From positions 1-24,214 of the forward strand of contig CAZPWQ010000050.1 in NCBI GenBank assembly GCA_964590495.1: a DNA stretch of 24,214 nt. The letters are read 5' to 3'. Every line of letters begins with the position of its first letter. Within the stretch, counting starts at the first letter, position 1. Below are positions 1 through 7,943 of this stretch, piece by piece. The position numbers and the translations under genes were made by a program. This DNA is from CAZPWQ01 sp964590495 (GTDB lineage Bacteria; Bacteroidota; Rhodothermia; Balneolales; Balneolaceae). The notes under the pieces were generated by a model. That model did no database searches. It was not told the DNA's origin and saw nothing but the letters and a program-made list of their open reading frames with translations.

Positions 1-1964
1 CCGACAGCCAACTCATCGCTGAGCCAGGACTGTAGCTTCATATTGTCTAACGTATCAAAATGTGATTCCATTATATTTTGATTTACTGCAACCAGGCGCT
101 CGCTGTTTTCAGCCTCTATTCTAAGGAAACCGGGCTCCCAGTCTTTGCCTTCATACTCAATGAGAATACCGCCCTGACGCCGCTGAACAGAAGGTTTTAT
201 TTCTCTGTCATTAATAATGACCGTTAAATTTTGCTCTTCTATATTACCTTCCCAGGAAAAAGATTTTCCTATAATATGTTGCTGGATTCCCCCGCTTTCC
301 GTAGTTGAGGCATAGAGTGTACTGCGATAATAGAGCGGCGCGAAAAGCGGATGCACCGGAAAATTTGACCAGCCCGGGTCGGCCCCGAGTGATGAGATCA
401 ACAATACACCTTCTCCGAATTTTTGCTCTGAAAGCAACGGATCATCATTTGTCGCACGAAGAATAGTATAGGATCCGGTATTTGAGGGCTGCTCATAATG
501 GTAATAGAAGAAGAGTTCGGGGAAATCTATTTTTATCTCTTCATCCTGCTGTTTATTAAAAAGTTCATTGACAACCGGATGTCCCTCTTCAAGCCTGCCC
601 AGAGCCCCTGTAGTTTTAAATGAGGCATATTCACCGACGATATTATCAAAAGAACCGGCATTAAACTGCGAGAAAAAAGAGTTATATCCCTGGATATCTC
701 CCTGCTCCGACGGCAGAAAAAGTATACCTTTCCCCTCCTGAACATATCGCTGTAAATCTTCGAACCAGTATTCAGGAATCGTGCGTAGTCCGTCGAGAAT
801 GATCGCATCATTGGTAAGCCATGACGTTTGATCGACGTCGTTTACTGACTTCTCTTCAAAGCTTATCTGGGCATTTGTCTGCCGGGCTGCCTCGAGTGCG
901 GGTTGTAAATAGGATATGAAATCGGATTGTTCTTCACCGCTGTTTACCAGAAGTACCGATCGTGATTCTGGGACACGGATCACGAAATTGCGCAGGTTAT
1001 CATAACTTATTTCATCCCCCTCCAGTATAAAACGCCCCGGAATATCGCCCGTCTTACCGGGAATCAGTTCAAATAGAAACTCCTGTTCTTCACCGGCCTC
1101 CAATGATATTTCATATTGTCCCGACAGCTCATCCTCAACCTCAAGTGAAATAAAATGGTTGGAAGCGGCCACATCGCCGACATTCTCAACTGTAGCTGCT
1201 ATTGTTACCGGTGAACCTTCGCTGAGCATTTGACTTTGAAGCGAAATATCGGAGATCGCCAGGTTTTGCTGCTGGCTGCTTTCCAGATTTATCATTTGAA
1301 AAGAAACTGGCTTAGTGGTTGCCTCAGATGAAAGATCCAGGTCTTCCAGAGATGAAAGCTGCGTTGCCTGTCCGTCGGAAATAAAGAAAATAACTGCCTG
1401 TGACAGCGTTGACTGCTGTAACTGCTGATACGCAGAGCGGATACTCTCGGAAGTATAATGTGCCGCTTCTGAAACCTCTACCTCTCCGACCAGTTCTTTG
1501 GCGCGCTCACTTTCTGTAAATATTCCGCCCTCTCTCGACGAACCGTTTGTCCCAAAAACCAGATAACGGTTGGAGGAAAGACCGTTGTCGATCAACTGCC
1601 GGGCTACCTCATGTGCCTGTTCAATAAGCGGCCCTTCACTCCCCACCCGTTCCATGCTCGGACTGTTGTCAATGACTAATGCTATGGCTTTCGGCTCACC
1701 GGATCCCGATGAACTGCTTAGCATAGGCGGCAAAAACGGACGTGCAAGAGCCAGGGCCAGGAATAATACGGCAAGCGCGCGAAGTGCCATCAACAGATAC
1801 TGTTTGATCCGGATACGCCTGATCGTACTTTTTTGGAGTTCTTTGAAAAAAGCCAGTGTCGAAAAGGCAATTTTTTGAGGCCGCCGCAAGTTAATCAGGT
1901 GAATTATTACCGGCACCGCCACTGCCAGCAGACCTAATAGAAAAAGCGGATTTAAAAAGTTCAT
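1..1964 (-). CDS. BatA/VWA-domain membrane protein, C-terminus outside window
   Basis: The frame is open without a stop from the ATG at 1964 to the left edge (654 visible codons), so the 3' end is missing. Residues 1-25 (MNFLNPLFLLGLLAVAVPVI) and about 47-67 are two hydrophobic helices around a basic loop, the arrangement of the BatA/aerotolerance N-terminal anchor (TIGR02226). A von Willebrand A domain follows, with a MIDAS-type DNSPS at 99-103 for metal-dependent ligand binding. The middle (about 290-420) has CARDB-like beta-rich sequence and then a stretch resembling a glutamine-amidotransferase-like Rossmann fold (AIILDGLRTIPEYWFEDLQ). This is the architecture of large BatA-type proteins in Bacteroidota, of unknown cellular role, sometimes linked to MoxR/Bat operons. 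No MoxR gene is visible. The gene diverges from the lipoprotein at 2098. Family call firm, function not known. Confidence 0.88.
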   Translation of the reverse strand, partial: MNFLNPLFLLGLLAVAVPVIIHLINLRRPQKIAFSTLAFFKELQKSTIRRIRIKQYLLMALRALAVLFLALALARPFLPPMLSSSSGSGEPKAIALVIDNSPSMERVGSEGPLIEQAHEVARQLIDNGLSSNRYLVFGTNGSSREGGIFTESERAKELVGEVEVSEAAHYTSESIRSAYQQLQQSTLSQAVIFFISDGQATQLSSLEDLDLSSEATTKPVSFQMINLESSQQQNLAISDISLQSQMLSEGSPVTIAATVENVGDVAASNHFISLEVEDELSGQYEISLEAGEEQEFLFELIPGKTGDIPGRFILEGDEISYDNLRNFVIRVPESRSVLLVNSGEEQSDFISYLQPALEAARQTNAQISFEEKSVNDVDQTSWLTNDAIILDGLRTIPEYWFEDLQRYVQEGKGILFLPSEQGDIQGYNSFFSQFNAGSFDNIVGEYASFKTTGALGRLEEGHPVVNELFNKQQDEEIKIDFPELFFYYHYEQPSNTGSYTILRATNDDPLLSEQKFGEGVLLISSLGADPGWSNFPVHPLFAPLYYRSTLYASTTESGGIQQHIIGKSFSWEGNIEEQNLTVIINDREIKPSVQRRQGGILIEYEGKDWEPGFLRIEAENSERLVAVNQNIMESHFDTLDNMKLQSWLSDELAV

Positions 1965-2097
1965 TTACTACAAATTTATTACTTTGGGGCTTGCAAAAAC
2001 ACCGAATGTCCGGTGATTCTTTTTATTACTCCTTAATAAGCTATAAAATAAACTGTCTTTACGTAACAATTATTTCAGAAAATATTTGCCAATATTC
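1965..2097. promoter_or_regulatory. divergent intergenic region with small inverted repeat
   Basis: This 133-bp spacer separates the divergent BatA-type gene and the propeller lipoprotein, so it should carry promoters for both. An inverted repeat, CACCG/CGGTG with a 6-nt spacer, lies at 2000-2015 and is followed by a T-rich stretch. It could be an operator or a weak terminator-like hairpin. I see no clear Bacteroidota TAnnTTTG promoter element. Confidence 0.3.
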
Positions 2098-4737
2098 ATG
2101 AATCAATTTCCTAAGTCAGGATTCATATTTCTTATTGTACTTTTTATCTGCTCCTGTTCTTCTGTCCCGGAACGCCCCTGGTCGGATGCGGTACCCGAAG
2201 AAGCACCCTTTTTAATTATACCACAGGAAAACGCCACCCTGCAGTCTGTCCTCGACTCTGAATACACGCCTTTTCTGGATGACATTACCTCGTCGGCCGT
2301 ACAGCTGATCTCCCGGGTAGATTCGGTCTCCACAACTTCATTACCGTTGAAATCCATTATGCTCTATCCCGGTGCAGAGAATCGGCTGGAGACTATCTGG
2401 TTCACAGAGGCACCGGAATCTTTTTTAAACACGCTGCAAAAAACATTTTATGAAGAATATTCCCAGAACCATTATTACTTTAATGATTTTGTCATTCACA
2501 AACTCAGTATCAATAACCGAATTTTATACGCTGCCCGGCTAAACGACGTCCTGCTATTTTCCGAATCCAGTCTCGGCATCGAAGATGCTGTTCGAACATA
2601 TCTGGACAAAAAACCGCGCGCCCGTTTGTCAGACCTGCAGCTGGAACCCGGCAGAATAGTCATGAATACACCTGCTCTGGACGGATGGTTTGAACAACTG
2701 GCCCTGGTGATGTACCGCCCTTTCATTAAAGGAGCCCTGCAGGGTACACAGCCGGCGTTGCTGTCTGTTTCACAGGAAGGAGAACAGCTGAACAGGGAAT
2801 TTCAGATGTCAGGACTGATACCTCTCGCCGAAGATTCACCCACAGAGCTGGTAGCTTCCTTTTCTTCTAAAAATGCGCCCATATATCTCGACCAGTATAT
2901 TTCATCCAATGTGGCGGCATTTGCTTTGATGAGGGCGACACCTAACCCTGCACCTCCCGTCTCTGCTCCTGATACCACCGATCTGGATGCCGCCTTGATG
3001 GATGAACAAACCCGTTACGCCCGCTTTGCCAAAAGTCTCGGTGACGAATTCGGAATAGTGATGTATACTGAATCAGGATTCCTCTCCACGGGGGAGCACC
3101 TTTTCCTTAGAAAAGTCAATGATGTTTCTTCCGTCAGGGAACAGCTGAATGAATTGGAAGCTGATAGTCTGATCGAACCGACCGACGACCTCTATTTTGT
3201 CCGAAGCGGCGTATTGTGCAAAATGATCGGCGGTGCATTGTGTACTTTTGATAGTTTTTATCTCGACCTGACCGGGGACGTACTGGTAATATCCAAACGC
3301 AGAGGACTAACCGAAATAGTCGAATCGGATCATGATCGGCGAAGGGTTATTTCCTATGATTCAGATTACCGGGCGGCAAAAGAAGAACTTCCCGGTGAAA
3401 TCAGCGGTCTTTTTGTTGCCAATACCGATTTTTATTCTTTCATCGAACCTTTTTTAAGACTTGGAAGCAATGTTGATGCCATTACCACAAAATTTGATCT
3501 GCTGACAACCTCTACTGCTCTCGATGAAAACAGTGAAAATCTTTCTTTTAATCTTAAAACCTATCAAACCACTGATCGCACCGCACCATATGAGGAAAAA
3601 TGGCTGGTACCTACAGATAATTCCGGGCTGACGGGTAAACCTGTACTTGCTGATATAGGGGGCAGTCCAAGAGAAGAGATTATTTTTGCTACCGAATCGG
3701 GCAGGGTATATGCATTGGCAGCCGATGGAACGGTAGCACTTGAAGTGGATACGGAGAACGACACTCCCATTGGTTCGCCCGTGGTATATGACTGGTATGG
3801 CACTAATCAGAATGTGATACTGGTTGCTGCCGGTAATAAAATATACGGGTGGAACGAAAACGGAGAGCTCCTTCCGCAATTCCCATTCACAGTGAATGAA
3901 CAAATTACAACGCCTCTTATCGTGGCAGATATTACCCGCAACGGTTTACCGGAAGCCTTGATTGCTACGGCAGACCGAAGCCTGCACATGCTGAACAACC
4001 GCGGAAACAATGTAGACGGATGGCCGGTTACAACCAATACTGTAATTCAATCACAACCCACTGTCGGCATGTTCGACGGTTCCCGTTCAATCCTTGCTTT
4101 TGCATCAAACGCCATTCATGTCTGGGAGGTGGATGGCTCACCGAAAGAAGATTTCCCGAAATTCCTGAATGCTTCGATCAATGGTTCTCCTCTTGTATAT
4201 AAAGAAAATATACTGGCGGGTGCAGCTGACGGCTACCTTTATTCGATAGGTCCCAATAAGCTGTTTGCCGATTCACTGGATACCTATAATTCATCTTCGG
4301 GATCCGGTGATATCGAAGCTGCCTACGTCTCGGATAATGCTTTGACCGGCACTCCCTCCGTTCACGAGCTGTCGCTTCAATCGGGTGAACAAACATACAA
4401 CGAGGAAATGATCCTTACGATGGGTTCGAACGGCTCGGTATTTTTAATCAGTGAAGCCGGTCAATTATTGTTTAATGAAAATATGGGTCAGCCATCCGCG
4501 GCCGGATTTTCTCCGTTTATCACAGATCTGGACAGCAACGGCCGGCAGGATGTCATCACGCTGGCCAATTTCGGGCGGCTATATGCCTGGCAGATTTCCA
4601 ACGGTGAGCGGATCTATTCCCTGCCTACTACCGGTATGGAGAATGTCGTGGTAGCCGATATCGACAACGACGGATACAAGGAAGTTATAGCCCAGACCAA
4701 CCGCGGGCTCCGTTGCTGGACGATATATGGCGAATAA
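2098..4737 (+). CDS. lipoprotein with C-terminal FG-GAP/PQQ-like beta-propeller
   Basis: An 879-residue lipoprotein. I chose the ATG at 2098 over an in-frame TTG at 2086 because it gives a compact signal peptide (MNQFPKSGFIFLIVLFICSC) whose final Cys would be lipidated. Residues about 25-490 form a domain I do not recognise firmly; alternating hydrophobic strands and phrases such as DDLYFVRSGVLC and LTGDVLVISKRRG recall DUF3352-type proteins, but that is a guess. From about residue 495 to the end there are propeller blades with Asp/Gly loops: ADIGGSPREEI, ADITRNGLPEAL, TDLDSNGRQDVI and ADIDNDGYKEVI, each followed by a strand like GRVYALAADG or GRLYAWQ. Such FG-GAP/PQQ-like loops often bind calcium and form interaction surfaces. 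Probably faces the periplasm or cell surface; substrate unknown. Confidence 0.85.
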   Translation: MNQFPKSGFIFLIVLFICSCSSVPERPWSDAVPEEAPFLIIPQENATLQSVLDSEYTPFLDDITSSAVQLISRVDSVSTTSLPLKSIMLYPGAENRLETIWFTEAPESFLNTLQKTFYEEYSQNHYYFNDFVIHKLSINNRILYAARLNDVLLFSESSLGIEDAVRTYLDKKPRARLSDLQLEPGRIVMNTPALDGWFEQLALVMYRPFIKGALQGTQPALLSVSQEGEQLNREFQMSGLIPLAEDSPTELVASFSSKNAPIYLDQYISSNVAAFALMRATPNPAPPVSAPDTTDLDAALMDEQTRYARFAKSLGDEFGIVMYTESGFLSTGEHLFLRKVNDVSSVREQLNELEADSLIEPTDDLYFVRSGVLCKMIGGALCTFDSFYLDLTGDVLVISKRRGLTEIVESDHDRRRVISYDSDYRAAKEELPGEISGLFVANTDFYSFIEPFLRLGSNVDAITTKFDLLTTSTALDENSENLSFNLKTYQTTDRTAPYEEKWLVPTDNSGLTGKPVLADIGGSPREEIIFATESGRVYALAADGTVALEVDTENDTPIGSPVVYDWYGTNQNVILVAAGNKIYGWNENGELLPQFPFTVNEQITTPLIVADITRNGLPEALIATADRSLHMLNNRGNNVDGWPVTTNTVIQSQPTVGMFDGSRSILAFASNAIHVWEVDGSPKEDFPKFLNASINGSPLVYKENILAGAADGYLYSIGPNKLFADSLDTYNSSSGSGDIEAAYVSDNALTGTPSVHELSLQSGEQTYNEEMILTMGSNGSVFLISEAGQLLFNENMGQPSAAGFSPFITDLDSNGRQDVITLANFGRLYAWQISNGERIYSLPTTGMENVVVADIDNDGYKEVIAQTNRGLRCWTIYGE

Positions 4738-4743
4738 AGGAGA

Positions 4744-4771
4744 AAAGGAGACCGGAGGAAAGGAGACCGGA
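4744..4771. repeat. two 13-bp direct repeats
   Basis: AAAGGAGACCGGA occurs at 4744-4756 and again at 4759-4771, just after the lipoprotein stop codon. It is a purine-rich tandem duplication with a 15-bp period. No function is apparent; it may be a replication-slippage product or a remnant of a dispersed repeat. Confidence 0.7.
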
Positions 4772-4849
4772 AAATCAGTGCCTGAATTTTTGTAAGGATT
4801 TCCTTTTCAAAAGGACATACTGTTAAGTTATTAATAAAACACAAACGGA

Positions 4850-5085
4850 ATGGACCTTGAGATTAAAAAGTTTGAAGATTTAATTGTTTGGAAAGAGGGG
4901 ATGCAATTGACAATACAGCTTTACCGAGAGCTGGAAAACTGTACTGATTTTGGATTGAGAGATCAAATTCAACGAGCTGCTACTTCAATACCTTCCAATA
5001 TTGCAGAAGGTTTTGAACGAAATTCCAACAAAGAGTTTATCCGGTTTCTGTATATAGCAAAATCATCTGCCGGAGAAGTACGAAC
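4850..5085 (+). CDS. four-helix-bundle (S23/IVS-like) protein, 3' end lost in assembly gap
   Basis: The 78 visible residues begin at ATG 4850 and match the family known as four helix bundle protein or 23S rRNA intervening-sequence protein (TIGR02436). Characteristic pieces are FEDLIVWKEGMQL near the start, LRDQIQRAATSIPSNIAEGF in the middle, and a following helix FIRFLYIAKSSAGEV. Members are usually about 115-125 residues, so some 40 residues lie in the run of N. Their role is poorly understood; some are encoded inside 23S rRNA intervening sequences, many, like this one, stand alone. The gene is more A/T-rich than its neighbours, with Lys and Ile codons ending in A/T, which fits its reputation as a mobile or scattered gene. 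The family often has many genomic copies, which may explain the assembly break. Confidence 0.9.
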
Positions 5086-5185
5086 NNNNNNNNNNNNNNN
5101 NNNNNNNNNNNNNNNNNNNNNNNNNNNNNNNNNNNNNNNNNNNNNNNNNNNNNNNNNNNNNNNNNNNNNNNNNNNNNNNNNNNNN
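5086..5185. other. assembly gap (100 N)
   Basis: Exactly 100 N, the conventional placeholder for a scaffold gap of unknown size. Both neighbouring genes read into it and lose their 3' ends. The true distance and order of the two contigs are therefore not certain from this sequence. Confidence 0.98.
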
Positions 5186-6080
5186 ATAGAATCTCGCTTA
5201 AGGCTTCCGAGACATGTTCAAACCGGAATTCGAAGCCCTCCTGCTGCAGCCTTTTGGGCTGTACGCGCAGGCTGTTGATCACAGGATTCGCAGCTTCGCC
5301 CAACGCCATTTTCAATGCAAATTCCGGCACGCGGAAGAGCGAAGGCCTGTTCAGAATATCCCCGAGAGAGTCGGCAAACTCATTCATTGTTACGGGATTC
5401 GGAGCACATAAATTATAGGCTCCATCAAAATGTTCGTGTTCCAGTGCAAAGATGATGCCCCGGCACAAGTCGTGCATATGTATCCAGCTGAAATATTGTT
5501 TGCCTGATCCCACCGAGCCGCCGACAAATAATTTGAAAGGAATCAGCATTTGCTGAAGGGCGCCTCCACCTGTCTCCAGCACGATACCAAAACGCGGAAT
5601 AGCAACGCGAACTCCCGCATCGGTTACCTCCCTGGCTGCTTTCTCCCAATCCATACATACTTTGGAGAGAAAACTATTGCCGGATTCACCGGATTCGCCT
5701 ATAAACTCATCACCGTTGTCACTATAATAATCAATGCCGGAAGCGGAAATCATTACCGAAGGAGGATCAGTGACCTGATTAATTGCCGACGCCAGTTTTA
5801 ACGTATTGTCTATCCGGCTGGAATAAATCTTCTGCTTGACTTCGTCGGTCCACCGCTGGCCGAATATTGATTCCCCAACCAGGCTAATAACCGCATCCGC
5901 TTGTTCCATCTCGGAGTTAAAATCAGCATCCCATGAAATAAAGCGCTGGTTTTGGGCCGTTTCACTTTCATATTTCCCGGGTGAACGGGTAACGATCGTC
6001 AGCAGGTGCCCTTCACGTAGCAACAGCGTTCGCAGATAAGAGCCGATAAAACCGGTGCCCCCTGTGATTAAAATATTCAT
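5186..6080 (-). CDS. TIGR01777-family NAD(P)-dependent epimerase/SDR, last residues in gap
   Basis: I place the start at ATG 6080 (MNILITGGTGFIGSYL) rather than further upstream, because the Rossmann nucleotide-binding motif GGTGFIG sits at residues 7-13 and AAGAAAG lies a few bases before the ATG. The 298 visible residues include SASGIDYYSDNGDE (family version of the SDR active-site Tyr region), CMDWEKAA, and the C-terminal signature QPKRLQQEGFEF with a final helix EALSEIL. Family members (E. coli YfcH is one) are about 295-300 residues, so only a few residues should be missing in the N run. They are atypical extended SDR proteins with an NAD(P) fold and a DUF1731-like C-terminus; the substrate is unknown. 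The gene diverges from the MauE/DoxX-like gene at 6158, 77 bp away. Confidence 0.92.
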
Positions 6081-6157
6081 ACCATTCTTTCTTATATTCC
6101 TTTGCAAAGAATTACATAAATTCACAGGGTAACATTCCCCTAAAATCATTTCCAAAA

Positions 6158-6610
6158 ATGATACGTACAAAGTACGCGCGGATTTTTATTACTGCAATAC
6201 GATATATCATCGGAATTCTCTTCCTGGTTTCGGGTATTGGCAAACTCATCAACAGTTCGGATGCGCGTTTCCTGGTAGAACTGCTGGCAACAAAATTTTA
6301 CTGGCTGATAGAATATGCCGATCCGATTGTAATGACGATCACTGTCCTCGAGCTTGTTATAGCAGTTGTGCTGCTGTGGGGAAGATATCTGGTATCTGCT
6401 TTTACTGCCGCACTGGTGATGCTTTTGGGATTTACCGGCGTGCTCGGTTTTTTTTATCTGCAGGGAATAAATGTTGGTAACTGCGGCTGTTTCGGCGCCT
6501 TCGGCTTTGCTTCGGGACTGGATTTTACCCTGCTCCGAAATCTGGTGCTGATAGCACTCATTGCCGGGACGTATCTTGTAATGCCTGGGGAAAGGGGATT
6601 AGAGGTATAA
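6158..6610 (+). CDS. MauE/DoxX-family redox-associated membrane protein
   Basis: A 150-residue integral membrane protein with four predicted helices (about 9-27, 45-68, 73-97 and 125-142). The first helix ends in LVSGIGKLIN, the DoxX-like signature, and helix 3 is followed by GNCGCFGAFG, the conserved double-Cys loop of MauE-type proteins. MauE was described in methylamine dehydrogenase maturation; wider family members are thought to pass electrons or disulfides across the membrane, often with thioredoxin-like partners. No thioredoxin-fold gene is adjacent here; the nearest gene is the divergent TIGR01777 epimerase, a family also found fused to DoxX-like domains elsewhere. The stop codon lies inside the first unit of a tandem octamer repeat. 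Family call good; exact role unknown. Confidence 0.87.
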   Translation: MIRTKYARIFITAIRYIIGILFLVSGIGKLINSSDARFLVELLATKFYWLIEYADPIVMTITVLELVIAVVLLWGRYLVSAFTAALVMLLGFTGVLGFFYLQGINVGNCGCFGAFGFASGLDFTLLRNLVLIALIAGTYLVMPGERGLEV

Positions 6611-6630
6611 GGGTATAAGGGTATAAGGGT
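6604..6630. repeat. 8-bp tandem repeat over the MauE/DoxX stop codon
   Basis: GGTATAAG occurs three times in a row (6604-6611, 6612-6619, 6620-6627), followed by a partial GGT. The first unit contains the gene's TAA stop, and later units add no in-frame coding. A simple repeat of this kind can change copy number by slippage. Confidence 0.85.
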
Positions 6631-6691
6631 TAGCCGCGGATTGGTACGGATGGCAGCGGATTTGTGTGGTAGATTGAGCAATGCCGCCGTT

Positions 6692-6765
6692 CGTTCCGTC
6701 AGGAACGTCTGGTCGGTAGAAATCCCGATCAAAAACCTGTCCATGTTCGGTAGGAACATTTGGTG
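6692..6765. repeat. two related small palindromes with a TTTGGT-type tail
   Basis: Copy 1 at 6692-6715 is a palindrome (CGTTCC, 4-nt loop, GGAACG) followed by TCTGGTCGG. Copy 2 at 6744-6765 is TGTTC, 5-nt loop, GAACA followed by TTTGGTGCCGG. The shared shape, a GTTCC..GGAAC palindrome plus a TGGT-G-CGG tail, looks like a dispersed intergenic repeat family of this bacterial group. Only two copies are in this window. Confidence 0.65.
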
Positions 6766-6780
6766 CCGGTTTGGGAATTG

Positions 6781-6892
6781 GCCTGCATTTCTCACCAAGA
6801 AATTTGGTTGGATGCAAGGCCCTACTTCGCTAAAGCTATGTAGGGCAGGCGAAGTATCAAACTTGCTCTACGAAGTTTTAACGTAGTAGAGC
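6781..6892. repeat. cluster of three adjacent hairpins
   Basis: Three inverted repeats follow one another. 6781-6820 is an imperfect GCCTGCAT / ATGCAAGGC arm pair enclosing ACCAA / TTTGGT. 6819-6846 is GCCCTAC / GTAGGGC with a 14-nt loop. 6865-6892 is GCTCTAC / GTAGTAGAGC with one bulge. The last two share CTAC, CGAAGT and TTCGC words, so they look like diverged copies of one unit. No coding frame fits. This is most likely a palindromic mobile or REP-like element, or a structured RNA. Confidence 0.6.
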
Positions 6893-7194
6893 CATTTGCC
6901 CTTCAACGCAGCAGGCAGCTAAATTTCGCAGCGTATAACAGACTGTAATTTAAAATATCCGTTTAAAAACATGCAAAATATTGTGCCACAGGCAATTAGC
7001 ATTTCTATAATATTTTTTTGTAAGAAATGCAGGTTAGCCAAATTCCGCATAATCAGCCATCCCATCGCTGCAATGGTAAATCGCTTTAATCTTAACCATT
7101 CAACAATTGTAAATTGACTCTGGTTTTTCTTTTTTAATGCACTTATACTATCATTGTTATTAACCACAGTCTATCCAAAGATTATTCACCCACA
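6893..7194. other. A/T-rich spacer without a supported gene
   Basis: This 302-bp stretch before the DUF305 gene is A/T-rich. It contains no reading frame I can defend, no RNA gene and no terminator. It should contain the promoter for the DUF305-LVIVD pair, but I cannot point to a clear one. Confidence 0.5.
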
Positions 7195-7893
7195 GTGATA
7201 AACAAAAGCTTAAAAGTTTTACTCTCCTGCCGAGCTCTGGCTGCAGCCTTAATTCTGATTGGTGCTGTAGCATGCAAGTCCAGCGACAATGTCACCACTG
7301 ATGCTGCAACGGATGACAGATCGGATATGGAAGCCCTCTATTGGGCGAGGGTTGACAGCTCCCGGATGTCGTTTACAGATGCCGATGTAATGTTTATGAA
7401 GGGAATGATCGGCCATCACGCACAGGCGCTGGTTATGTCGGCACTTGCACCCGAAAATGGTGCCGGTCCGGCAGTACAAAGACTGGCCGCCCGAATTATC
7501 AATGCACAAAAGGATGAAATTTCCACAATGCAGCAGTGGCTTCGCGACCGGGAACAACCGGTGCCTGAGATTGAAATTGACGAACTGGACCTGACAATAC
7601 GAATCGAGGGTGAACTATACACGGCGTACAGGAATATGCACGGTGTGCTTTCACAGGACAAACTTCAGGAACTCAGCCGGGCCCGGGGGACGGAGTTCGA
7701 CCGGCTTTTCCTCACCTATATGATCGAACACCATGCCGGGGCGGTACACATGGTCAGAGACCTGTTCGATAAAGACGGGGCGGCACAAGATGAAGAAGCG
7801 TTCAGGCTCGCCTCCGATATCCAGGTTGATCAGATAACCGAGATCGAACGGATGGAACTCATGCTCAACACACTGAACGACCGTGGGAAATAG
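7195..7893 (+). CDS. DUF305 lipoprotein
   Basis: A 232-residue exported protein with a GTG start at 7195. That start keeps a complete lipoprotein signal: basic start, hydrophobic run, then GAVAC with the lipidated Cys near residue 27. The DUF305 (ferritin-like, four-helix) core carries two His-His motifs, FMKGMIGHHAQALVM (H74, H75) and LTYMIEHHAGAVHMV (H179, H180), each flanked by Met. The family is poorly characterised; the cyanobacterial copper-binding protein CopM contains DUF305, and the His/Met clusters here would suit copper or another soft metal, but this is inference. The gene ends 50 bp before the LVIVD-repeat lipoprotein on the same strand, so the two are probably one transcript acting in the same compartment. 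Confidence 0.9.
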   Translation: MINKSLKVLLSCRALAAALILIGAVACKSSDNVTTDAATDDRSDMEALYWARVDSSRMSFTDADVMFMKGMIGHHAQALVMSALAPENGAGPAVQRLAARIINAQKDEISTMQQWLRDREQPVPEIEIDELDLTIRIEGELYTAYRNMHGVLSQDKLQELSRARGTEFDRLFLTYMIEHHAGAVHMVRDLFDKDGAAQDEEAFRLASDIQVDQITEIERMELMLNTLNDRGK

Positions 7894-7943
7894 TCAGGAC
7901 TTAAAGCATTCTTTTTAAAATAAAGCTCAAATTTCTACAAATT

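Noticed and set aside
2086..2097. In-frame TTG four codons upstream of the propeller lipoprotein ATG
   Set aside because: It only adds four residues before an already complete lipoprotein signal, and ATG is the more likely start.
6919..7167. 82-codon open frame on the minus strand
   Set aside because: No domain, no ribosome binding site, and A/T-rich spacer composition; hydrophobic runs follow from base composition.
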